Source: Lomentospora prolificans (taxonomy: Eukaryota > Ascomycota > Sordariomycetes > Microascales > Microascaceae). Taken from it: a stretch of 64,000 nucleotides of DNA. Made by a program: the position numbers and the translations under genes. The notes below the pieces were generated by a model. It saw only the letters and a program-made list of their open reading frames with translations. It had not been told where the DNA came from and made no database searches. The stretch lies in assembly GCA_029532625.1 (NCBI GenBank), contig JARFXM010000009.1, positions 5,135,501 to 5,199,500 of the forward strand, read 5' to 3'. This document shows positions 46,447 to 55,319 of the stretch, piece by piece. Numbering within the stretch: position 1 is the first letter of the stretch; each line of letters starts with the position of its first letter.

Positions 46447-46846
46447 GGGAAACTGGTGGCGTAATCGGCAAAATAAAAGTAACTGGATATCAAGTCGGGT
46501 ATATTCCATCTATCTACTTGGCCGGCTTCATGGCCAGCACTTCCCACCCAGTTCGTTGACTAGACGTGCCTTCTATCGACCGGTGATACGCCCCCATCTA
46601 CCGGATTCATGCTCTCTTTTATGCATAAAAAGATGCGAAATATCCTCTAGCACCACAGCCACGGCCGTGGTTCAAACCCGTAGCCAACACGCCTCGTAGA
46701 TGCAAAAGCAAAGACTCCAGAGTACAAAAAAGTCAGAAAACGCCATAACCAGACAAGAACAAAATGAAAGAAATTGCTGCCACATCGCCAATTCCACAAG
46801 GGCCCATCAACGACCTAACCCGTATCCGGCCTGGCCCTTGGTTGCC
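46447..46846. other. Convergent 3' region, RIX1 and WW-protein genes
   Basis: Facing 3' ends with no additional gene. A motif resembling a tRNA T-arm at about 46665-46685 lacks the rest of a cloverleaf. Confidence 0.6.
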
Positions 46847-47656
46847 CTAATCTCTCAGCCAGGCCCTTCTCTTCTCCTCCTTCCTGGCTTTTCTCTTCTC
46901 CTTGAAGAACTTGAGCTCCGCCTTGGTCGGTTTCTTCCCTGACCGCTCCGCCTTCAAGCTCCTCCCATCATGCGCATTCGCTGCCGCATCGACGTCAAAA
47001 TACGCGTTCATCTGCCTCTTCGCCTTTGCCTCGTCCGTGTGCCTCCCGGGCCCCTGATCGCTAGTCTGGTACTGGCCCGTAAAGCGGTTGAATAGCGCCG
47101 TAGTCTCGTAAATCGCATCAGGGTCAGGAGCCAGTGCAGCGGCCTCGGGGTCTTCGTAACCCTTGGCATACCAAGCATTCGGATCGTAGTCGCCATGCAC
47201 GGCGGGGTTGTACCCCGTTATTGCCGGAGGAGGCGGTGCGGCAGCGGTCGCCGCAGCTACGTCGGGGACCGCAGGCGCTGGGGCATCTGCTGCAACAGGA
47301 ACACGGGGGTTTTCAAGCTGCTCCTGTCCAGTGAAACGGTTGAAGAATATGTAGTTTTGGATATTGGGGTCCCAGCGGTAGTCCCACCCGTCGTCTTCGG
47401 CAGTCGGCACGGGCTCGCTTGGCAGTGGAGGGGCATCGCTCACGGTTTCGGGGAGAGGCTCGTTGGGAAGGGGTGGCGCGTCGGATTCAGAGATCTCGCC
47501 TTGCTCTCTACTGTCTGGTTGCGACGACGCAGAACTGTCCTCTGGCTCTTGGGAATTGGATCTTGTGTCATTCACGTCGTCGTTCTGGCTAGGCGTGGGC
47601 GGAGCGGGAGACGGCTCCTTGGCGGTGTCAGAGGTGGCGGGTTTTGGAGAGGCCAT
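46847..47656 (-). CDS. Degenerate WW-domain protein
   Basis: An uninterrupted 269-residue frame from ATG at 47656. Residues 1-88 are disordered and Ser/Pro-rich and contain a 15-residue tandem repeat (SDAPPLPNEPLPETV / SDAPPLPSEPVPTAE). Residues 90-117 (GWDYRWDPNIQNYIFFNRF, then TGQEQLENP) form a WW domain in which the second Trp is replaced by Leu; proline-ligand binding may therefore be altered. The heptapeptide FNRFTGQ recurs at 189-195. The C-terminus is strongly basic and helical (KFFKEKRKARKEEKRRAWLRD), suggesting nucleic-acid binding or nuclear localisation. Similar architecture occurs in fungal proteins tied to RNA processing, but I cannot name the orthologue. Confidence 0.75.
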   Translation of the reverse strand: MASPKPATSDTAKEPSPAPPTPSQNDDVNDTRSNSQEPEDSSASSQPDSREQGEISESDAPPLPNEPLPETVSDAPPLPSEPVPTAEDDGWDYRWDPNIQNYIFFNRFTGQEQLENPRVPVAADAPAPAVPDVAAATAAAPPPPAITGYNPAVHGDYDPNAWYAKGYEDPEAAALAPDPDAIYETTALFNRFTGQYQTSDQGPGRHTDEAKAKRQMNAYFDVDAAANAHDGRSLKAERSGKKPTKAELKFFKEKRKARKEEKRRAWLRD

Positions 47657-48109
47657 GATGGCTCGCGTGAGGTGGTCGTATAGCTTCGGGTTTGGAAGTA
47701 CTCGAGAGTAGAAGCTTTGAAATTTGGAGTTTAAGGTTGTCGCGCCTTTAATCGCATGCGGCTGTAAACATGATCGGAAAAGGTTATATGGGAGAGAAAA
47801 GGGCAGAATTTTGTCGAGTCAAGGCGAGACAATTCAGTCTGTAAATTAAGGGTTTCTAGCAGGCATCACAGCAATTCGAGAGGGAAGGGATGATGGAGCA
47901 TCAGCGCCATTAAGCATTGACATAGGCATGGACATAATTAACCTGCAGAAGGAGCGGGGCAGTCTCGTCGCTCATTGGCTGTGGCGGAATTTTATTGTTC
48001 CGGATTCGGAAGTACAACCACTCCACTTCTTGAATACATTCAAACCTCGAGGGAACAAAAAAAAGGACAAGAAGAAAAAAAGAGACCAAAAAGAAAAGCT
48101 AAGCGCTTT
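47657..48109. other. Spacer between the WW-protein gene and tRNA-Arg
   Basis: The WW-protein promoter lies here. Purine-rich sequence precedes the tRNA 3' end at about 48050-48100; on the tRNA's own strand this is a run of T, suitable as a Pol III terminator. Confidence 0.6.
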
Positions 48110-48181
48110 TGATCTAGGCAGGGATCGAACCTGCAATCTTTTGATTCGTAGTCAAACGCCTTGCCATTGGGCCACTAGACC
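48110..48181 (-). tRNA. tRNA-Arg(ACG)
   Basis: On the minus strand a complete cloverleaf is visible. The acceptor stem GGTCTAG/CTAGATC has one G-T wobble, with discriminator A. The D arm is GCC/GGC around CAATGGCAA. The anticodon stem TTTGA/TCAAA holds loop CTACGAA, so anticodon ACG, decoding CGU/CGC after inosine modification. The T arm is GCAGG/CCTGC with TTCGATC. There is no intron. T-rich sequence follows on the transcribed strand (Pol III termination). The 5' end lies 49 bp from the stop codon of the ABC transporter relic. Confidence 0.95.
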
Positions 48182-48230
48182 ATTTCTTCTTGAGCTTGTT
48201 GGGAGTTTCCTCGTCATATGTTAGGCTCAA

Positions 48231-50295
48231 CTACCAACTTGCCCCCCCTCCTCGAGAAAGATCAAGTACGGCGTCGCAATCAGCGAGCATCTCAGTCCTT
48301 TGAGCAATCATAATCACAGTCTTGCCTCTAAATCGCCCCGAGGACCAACCCCTTCCCGCCTCCACCTCATCCTCGAAGCTTTCCCCGCGCAGCAAAATTT
48401 CTCTCCACTTTTCCTCGGTCGCACGGTCAACAGAACTTGTCACTTCGTCACGGAGGATGAGTTTCTTCTCCTGTAGCAGTGTGCGTGCGAGACAGAAAAG
48501 TTGTAGTTGATCAGCGGACAAAGGAACGGTTGACATCCTTGCTGACAAGATTTGAGAGAGGTCACTCGAGTGAGAGCTCCTCAGATTTCCATGCCGGGGT
48601 CCATGGTCAGCGCCTAGTGTTGATCTACGGATGTGATCTATGAGATCTACCGCTTCCAGGGCTAATATTAGATCTGCATCCTCTCGGGAAGTTGCATCGC
48701 CATTCAGGCTTTCTCTAATGCTTGAATTAGGCAGGAATAATGGATCCTGAGGGATGGTAGTAATGCGCAATCGTAACGTTTGTAGTGGGATACGTGAGAT
48801 GTCGACTCCCTCAATGAGGATACGGCCGGATCGCACTTCAAGCTTGCGGAGGAGGCTTAGAAACAGTGTCGATTTTCCGCTAAAGTAAAGTCAATGGGTT
48901 AACTGTATTGATACCCAACAAGGGGGGATGCTTACCTTCCCGTGCGCCCTGCTATGCCAACCTTTTCCCCTGGCATAACTGCAGAGATAAACCATTGAGC
49001 ACTGGTGGGCCATCACCATAGCCCACGGTTGATATTCTCGAATTGAAAGGCTCCATTCGAAGGCCAGTTGGCGGGAGGATCATCCGCCTCTTCTGAATCG
49101 TTATTCTCTGATCCCAGATCAGTGACGTATTCTTTGACTCTAGCAAACAGCTCCCAGTGACGTTTCCAATTCCTTAAGTATATAATGGCAGTAGCTCAAA
49201 TTAGCCTATAGCCATAATCGTTGGGCCTCTCGCCAGCCGGTTCCTGAATATAACTGATAGCTGCCTTGATCAAAAACGGCTAAGCATAGTTGAATCCCAT
49301 CAGGAGGAGCCTGGGAATTGCGGGTGACAGAACCGGCCTCTTGAGAGTCGACCAGACGGCAGCGAAGATGGCCCATTTAGTCTTTTGATTTGCTGCCATC
49401 AACTACTTGTTAATGAGGGATTAGAGTTACAGATCGACAGCACTCACCTGCTTTCCAAGAATTCATCATCGTTTCACCGAACCCTTCCGAAAGCATGTCG
49501 CTTTCGACATCGTAAAGGTCTTGAAGGGAAAGAATGTTGCGCAGCCCATTGAAAAAACAAGGAGTTTAGCCACCAGTAGAACGACCTCGCGTACATACCG
49601 CTCACTGCCTCGGACGAATGTGTACCTAGGCGTTCAATAGGTAACTTCTCTCAGGCTTCTAGCAGCAACTGGATGAGTTTGACCGCGGTTATTGTCGTGA
49701 AAACAGCAAATATGATAAAAGAGTGACCTCGCAACAAAAACGTGCGCGTAATTGCGATGTCGAACAGAAGGTTGAAGAAGAGGTAGATGCCGAGAGGGGA
49801 GGAAGGTCGGCAGCAGCGAGTGTGCTCATAGTGTGATAAGGGTATATGATATTCAATGGGGCAAAAAGAGAGAGTGACACCGATGGAATGGTTAGATTCG
49901 GGTAGGGAATCTAAGACACATTCGCGAGGACCACGAAGGTTAACTGTAAGACGGCATAGAACGAGGCGGCCGACTTCACCAGCGGTGTAAGTTCAAGTGC
50001 ATGTACGAAGGTGGGAGATGGCTCATAAATTGGCTGCGTATAGAGAACCTTTCGCAACAACGGTTTTATTTGGATATAAGCTATGTAAGCGCGCAAAAGA
50101 GAATAGGAGAAGGACGGTACAGGGTGGAATGGTAAACGCAGCTTGCTCAAAGTAGACGGTGAAGTCGAGCCCACCATAGCAAGACGGTGGAACTGCCACC
50201 AACGACGAGGCATCAATGGCATCGCATTCAGTGGCCATTGAGACGAACTTCTTTCCTAGTTTCAATGTGAGAAGTAGGGATGAAAGAGAAGACAT
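48231..50295 (-). pseudogene. ABCC (MRP-type) multidrug transporter, internally deleted pseudogene
   Basis: The order of remnants on the minus strand follows an ABCC protein. An N-terminal block with CYGGLDFTVYFEQ (about 50180) is followed by transmembrane stretch SPLGIYLFFNLLFDIAITRT (about 49790), the linker FNGLRNILSLQDLYDVESDM (about 49530), and the start of TMD1 (KWAIFAAVWSTLKRPVLSP, then FNYA-stop-PFLIKAAISYIQ). It then jumps at about 49170-49190 to the linker before NBD2 (ARVKEYVTDLGSEN) and NBD2 itself. Missing: most of TMD1, all of NBD1 and TMD2. Disablements: stops at 49653-49651, 49282-49280 and 49198-49196, and several frameshifts including +1/-1 in GYGDGPPVLNGLSLQ. NBD2 keeps Walker A (GRTGSGKST, rebuilt across an intron) but has LSADQ for LSxGQ and LILRDE for the Walker B strand. 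An intact 200-codon NBD2 frame remains at 48836-48231. Confidence 0.85.
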
Positions 50296-50943
50296 ATCGT
50301 TGCTAGATTGGCCTCTATGAATAACTACAGAAGAACAACGTAGGTCCTCCCCTCTATATTCCTATGTATGAATGAGGTCATTCTATACACATCCATCAAA
50401 TATATTTCCGGGCCTGACTGGTCCACAGCATCATCCATGGATATTTTATTGCCGTGTCGCTGTTGCGCAAGTACGGCCATCCAACACATGAGGAAGCCTC
50501 ATCTTATGAGAGGGTATCCTACCGTCGAAGCCAAACGTGAAACGCGCAAAGAATTGAAGGATTGTTACAGCTAGAGTCGAATCTTCGATGTTAGCTGATG
50601 ATTACTCGGTAGTTCTCTTATCGTTTTGTTTACAAAAGATCTTTTAGTCTTTGTCGTGTGAAGGTACCAAGGTTTGATGTATCAATCAAAGGATTGATAA
50701 GGTTCCTTTCTGGTGGCTGATGTAGGCAACAAATTGATGCGTGCCAGTAGGCGGGTGATCACTGGAAAAAAGCGGCGAAGAACCACCCCTCAATTGCACG
50801 GCCACTAAAAGGGACCACTAAATGTACCTCAATCGATCAATGAAACCATCGGTGTCGGCCGTTAAAAAGATCAATCCAAAGCTAAGGTTCTTTGATCAAC
50901 TCCCCCAACCCCTCAAAACACTATATCGCCCAAATCAGACAAA
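50296..50943. other. Spacer between the ABC relic and the J-protein gene
   Basis: Contains the former ABC promoter side and the J-protein promoter. No supported gene. Confidence 0.6.
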
Positions 50944-51699
50944 ATGTCTGAACAACGAAACATCAACGACCTCCTGGCGCTAGCCAAGGACTACGCGACC
51001 AAAGAGCTCGACCTCTACGATCTCCTCGGCGTCCCCTCTGATGCCTCAGACAAGGACATCCACCGCGGCTGGCGTCGCCAGAACCTGCAACACCATCCCG
51101 ACAAGACGCGCGACGCCTTCGACCCCGTCATCTACGAGCGCATCGGCCATGCAAAGGACATACTCATGGAGCCCGCCGTGAGGCAGGCGTACGACTCCGC
51201 GCGCGGCGCCGCGGCGCGCAAAAAGGCCGAGAGGGACAGGATGGACAGGGAGAAGAGGCGGTACATCGATGAGCTCGAGGCCGCGGAGAAGATGGCGAGG
51301 GTGAAGAAGGAGGAGGAGGCGGAAAAACTGCGAGAGCTTGACCGCGAGCGCGAGAGACTGCGGCAGGAGGGCATCGAGAGGCGGGAGCGGGAGGACAGGG
51401 AGTATAAGGAGCGGGTGGAGAAGGAGAAGCTGGGCCCGTCGCTTGATGAGCAGGAGGCTGAGATTCTGGCAAAGATGGCTGCTAAGGCGCAAAGGAGGGC
51501 TGAGAAGGCCCAGAGGAAGGCGGACAAGGTCGCAAAAGGGGGCGACAAGGCGACGCCCAAGGTTGCGTCTTACTATTACAGTACCGATCCAAGCCTAAGC
51601 TACGAGGAGAAGGTCGCCGGCGTTATGGCCAAGCTGCGCGCTCGACAGAAGGAAAGAGATGAAAGGAAACAAGCCCAGGCGGATGTGGCCATGACTTGA
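50944..51699 (+). CDS. J-domain (DnaJ) protein, Cwf23/DNAJC17-like
   Basis: A single-exon 251-residue frame; the start is ATG in AAAATGTCT. The J domain spans about residues 22-88 (LDLYDLLGVPSDASDKDI, then HHPDKTRDAF with the HPD motif at 51-53), so it should stimulate an Hsp70 ATPase. From about 90 to 190 the protein is an uninterrupted charged helix rich in Arg, Glu and Lys (RDRMDREKRRYIDELEAAEK...), followed by an Ala/Lys-rich segment and a C-terminal block YYYSTDPSLSYEEKV. N-terminal J domain plus a long charged helix fits the Cwf23/DNAJC17 group linked to spliceosomes; no clear RRM is visible, so the assignment below the J-protein level is tentative. Codons are strongly GC-ending. Confidence 0.88.
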   Translation: MSEQRNINDLLALAKDYATKELDLYDLLGVPSDASDKDIHRGWRRQNLQHHPDKTRDAFDPVIYERIGHAKDILMEPAVRQAYDSARGAAARKKAERDRMDREKRRYIDELEAAEKMARVKKEEEAEKLRELDRERERLRQEGIERREREDREYKERVEKEKLGPSLDEQEAEILAKMAAKAQRRAEKAQRKADKVAKGGDKATPKVASYYYSTDPSLSYEEKVAGVMAKLRARQKERDERKQAQADVAMT

Positions 51700-52246
51700 A
51701 TCGATGGCTAGGACCATCATCTCAAGCCCGACTCCCACGCCGACTACCAACAAGCCGGCCCTATCAGGACTTCACCCATCGGCTGTTCGATTCCGATGGA
51801 AGTCCGAACGAACACGAGTGAAAGGCCTCGGATAGCCTGCATTACCAGAAAAATGTACATCATGGCGTTTAACGAATCTTAGATACCCATAGACGATAAT
51901 AGATGCAATCACGGCACTCTTGACGCTCTACAGCCTCTAACTCTAGGATGGAACACCTAAAGTAACCTCGTGTCTAGTATTATAATTACGCCGCACATAC
52001 CCAAAAATAAAACCTGAGTTTCTTACGGAATTTCCGGGAACAAGAGACCCTAAAATGGTGGATTCACTGTGAAGCGCACAAAGCCTCCAGGGCATCTCTC
52101 CTAAACTTCGTCCAAGCGACTTCTGCCTTGTTCCAACTAGCCACTTAATTCGCCACATCTCAAGTTACTTGTACACTTCAACTCTATCTTGACCCAGCAG
52201 CTCTACACTCAAATCTTATTTCTCTCTCGCTCATGGCCAAACCAAA
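51700..52246. other. Spacer between the J-protein and hydrolase genes
   Basis: The 3' UTR of the J-protein gene and the promoter of the hydrolase gene; no other gene seen apart from the short upstream ORF at 52233. Confidence 0.6.
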
Positions 52247-52250
52247 ATGA
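52233..52250 (+). promoter_or_regulatory. Upstream ORF overlapping the hydrolase start (ATGA)
   Basis: ATG at 52233 in a good context (TCATGGCC) encodes MAKPK and stops at TGA 52248-52250, overlapping the main ATG at 52247-52249 in an ATGA arrangement. This would favour termination-reinitiation control of the hydrolase (inference). Confidence 0.5.
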
Positions 52251-53634
52251 GAAAGACACTGCTGCTCTGTTTCATCCACGGGTTCAAGGTAAGCCGATTC
52301 ACCCCGGCGTCTTACCCCGCTGGCCATATGCCATTAACCCCGCGCTGTGAAGCAATCAGCTAACTCTCTCGACAGGGCGGCGAAAACACCTTTGGTGATG
52401 GCTACCAGTTTACTCTTCACCTGCGCGATAGCATCGCCCAGCAGCTGCCCAAAATAGACGTCAAGGTTCTCGTCTATCCAAAATTTGAGACCAGGGGTGA
52501 CCTGGGAGAATGCGTCGGCCGCTTCCGGGACTGGTACGCTAATCAAAACCTCCCTTCTCGCGTAGGGCTATACTCACCATCGCACAAGGCTGCTAGAGAA
52601 GGTCATCGACATTGAGGTTGAGGCTGGCACATCCTCCCCCACAGTCGACCCCTCCGTCCGCACCATCCTCGTCGGTCATTCCATGGGCGGCATTGTGGCC
52701 GCCGAGACCGTCATCCGCCTCACATCCGATAAACCCATTCACCCAACTGACAGCCAAGACCTCCCCTCACCAACCCTCCAGACTCTTATGTTCCCCTACA
52801 TCCAGGGCATCCTCGCCTTCGACACCCCCTACCTCGGCATCTCACCCGGTGTAGTCGCCCACGGCGCCGAAGACCACTACAACACCGCCTCCGCCGCCTT
52901 GGCGCAAATCAACAACTTCTGGGGCTCCGGCAAATCCACAACCGCCGCCACTGCGTCCTCCTCCAGCGTCAGGGCCCCCGTCGCCGCCCTTCCGGCCCCT
53001 GGAAGCACCGCGGCGGAAACACCCGCCCAGACCGGCTGGGGTAAATGGGGAAAGGTAGCCATGTTCGCCGGCGCTGGCGCCGCTCTCGCCGCGACGTCTG
53101 CGGCGGCGTATATGAATCGCGACAACATCTCGCAAGGTCTCGGGTGGGTATCGTCTCACTTGGAGTTCGTGGGTTGCCTTGCACGCGCCGAGGACCTCAA
53201 GAAGCGCATGGCGCATATTGTTCGCGTGTCTGAGGAGGTTGATTTCGGGTTTGCGAATCTGTATACGAGGTTGGGTAAAGCTGCTGGGTCAAAGAGGGTG
53301 GCGGGTGTGGCGGGAACTGTTTTTGGGAATCAGAGGACGTTTTGCAACTTGCCGAATCGGTCGACGGCTGGGACGTGGAAGGAGGCTGTGAATGATAAGG
53401 CAACGGATGAGACCATCGCGCACATGAGTAAGTCTATTGGTTGTATCTCATGTGGATATGGAGATCTTTCTAACACAAAGAATAACAGGCATGTTTGAGC
53501 CGAATAACAACCCTGGCTACAAAATTATGCTGCGAGATGCGACAGAGCTTGTCGTGGGCTGGACGAGGAATGAATGGTATGAATCGAGCTCGGAACCACA
53601 GGCCGGCATTCAAGGTGATACCACAATGTGTTAA
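52247..53634 (+). CDS. DUF676-like alpha/beta serine hydrolase (putative lipase)
   Basis: Four exons (52247-52288, 52376-52533, 52589-53427, 53489-53634) give 394 residues. The N-terminal strand and oxyanion loop LLLCFIHGFKGGENTFGDG, the nucleophile elbow VGHSMGG (Ser98) and FDTPYLG are typical of DUF676/PGAP1-like hydrolases acting on ester or amide bonds of lipids. Between about residues 180 and 260 an Ala/Ser/Pro-rich low-complexity insert is followed by a hydrophobic Ala/Gly-rich helix (KVAMFAGAGAALAATSAAAYM), a possible membrane segment. The catalytic His cannot be fixed by eye. The C-terminal exon ends at NEWYESSSEPQ...; an alternative last intron (GTATGA at 53576 to AATAG) would replace the end with a short tail. 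Function beyond hydrolase is unknown. Confidence 0.83.
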
Positions 53635-53937
53635 TAGGGACACATTTCCATAAGTTCAACGGGCAGTAACGGATCCGGATGTATATTGCGGTGGAGTGTT
53701 TTATGGTGGCCATTTAGTGCTTTGGTTCATCCCCACGGAGGGCAGACTCTCTGTTGAGCCCCATCACTCAGTTTTCGGGAAATGATCTGGTGTGAAATAT
53801 AATATTACATTATGTAGCAATAATCTAAGTTTATGACGATGCCCAGAGTCATCACATGTCTTATCTTGTACAGGAGCCGTCTAGTTCTATCCGCGACCTC
53901 CCCTCTCGTCAGGACCGGGAGTTTCAAAGCGCAGCCA
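53635..53937. other. Convergent 3' region, hydrolase and PHS1 genes
   Basis: Facing 3' ends; AT-rich around 53790-53830. No gene seen. Confidence 0.6.
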
Positions 53938-54738
53938 TTACTCGGCCTTCTTGGCATCACCTTCCCTGAGGGTCTTCATGACCTTGTTCCTCTGCTTCAT
54001 CATGTGAGTATAGAGAATATATGAACCTAATTTCCTGTTAGTGACTCAAATTTCTGAGTAGCACCGGATAAAACGCAACCCACCAGGAACATAGATGGCC
54101 AGGATGGCGTAGAGCGCAAACGGGTAGAGCTCATTCAAGGCGCCCGCCGGCTTGATAGCCTTATATATCAACCACACTTCGCTCGAGATGCCCATGGGGT
54201 ACAGGACATAGAAAGTGTTGTACCTCAACCAGAGGAAGGCTTTGGGTACAGAGCCCGCCAGGGACAGCGCAAAGTACGAGTACCTGATGACCTCGGTTAT
54301 GCTCCAGGCGAGAAGCATTGTCGAGTATATGGGACTCGCGGCGACCTGGGGGAAGGGGTGGACGACGCCCCAGACGAGGAGGTAGCGGGAGGCGACTTGC
54401 ATGAGCGTAGTGAAGACAGGCGCGCGGACGACTCCTACAGAAGCGCACTCTCTGGTTAGTACCGCTTACACTTCTGAGGAGGGATTTCAACCGGGCGTTA
54501 TACCGAGGAGAGAGTGAAGAATTTCGAGACCGGCTAGGGTCTGCGTCCAGCGCGTCCATTCTCCCACGCCTGGGAATACCGACAGATAGCTCTGGGTAGC
54601 ATTGATTCCAACTGTGCGCCCGAGAACGACACCCCACGCAGCAGCAGAAACCAAGTTGTAGAGGATGAGGTAGACGAGCTTGAGACCCGAGGGCCCCTTC
54701 TTAGTGCTCTTGGCGGGCTTCTTCTGGCTATTATCCAT
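53938..54738 (-). CDS. phs1: 3-hydroxyacyl-CoA dehydratase Phs1 (HACD/PTPLA family)
   Basis: Three exons (54738-54504, 54434-54084, 54026-53938) give 224 residues, normal for the family. About six membrane helices begin with YLILYNLVSAAAWGVVL. The catalytic pair is visible in YPMGISSE as Tyr157 and Glu164, seven residues apart as in yeast Phs1 (Tyr149/Glu156). Family knowledge: the enzyme performs the third step of very-long-chain fatty acid elongation in the ER, dehydrating 3-hydroxyacyl-CoA to trans-2-enoyl-CoA, feeding sphingolipid synthesis. The C-terminus is lysine-rich (MKQRNKVMKTLREGDAKKAE), as expected for an ER retrieval tail. Both introns are phase 1 (69 and 57 bp); the second has a perfect CACTAAC branch site. 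The start ATG is the only one in the first exon's frame. Confidence 0.94.
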
Positions 54739-55319
54739 GGTGGTGATGCAGCTATGTGCGGGTAAAGGAGCTTTGCTGGTCGAAAAAACTCGAATTTTTT
54801 GGCGGCCTCGAGGTTAACGCGACAATTGTAAGAAGCGATGTGACGACAGCGATCGAGCCTCGGGTTAAGCGCTGGCTCGAAATCGGGAGCTCCATCAGCG
54901 CCGTAGGCTTTTGAGCTCCTTGAAAATTTCTGACACGTGACTGGAGTTGTCGCACCCACGATCGAAGGGCCAATGGTTCTCTTTTTAGTCCCGAGAAGGA
55001 TCCCTTCGAGCTCCAAGAATGTACGTTTCGGGCGTAATGACGCGCTCTCTACTTTGTATACATCCTATTCCTTGAAAACGAACTACAGGAGGTACAGGGG
55101 TGGCGTGAGGTCGCTCGGCAGAGACGCTCGACGCTGAGTTTCGCTCGATTGTGAGCTCTTCTGAAGTTTAGTTGGCAACTGTATGTTTCGGAGTGCCTTA
55201 ACAAGAGCGATAAGCTCTATTAGAATAGGTAATCTCTATATCATGGCCTTCGTTTCCTCGCCCCGGTCTTGCAGACGTCTAAATATTTACAACTGTTGTA
55301 CAGTCCAAGCCCTGACTCC
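54739..55319. other. Intergenic region upstream of PHS1
   Basis: PHS1 promoter and IBA57 3' side (both genes on the minus strand). No other gene seen. Confidence 0.6.

Noticed and set aside
46655..46700. tRNA T-arm-like GGTTCAAACCC
   Set aside because: No acceptor, D or anticodon arm can be formed around it.
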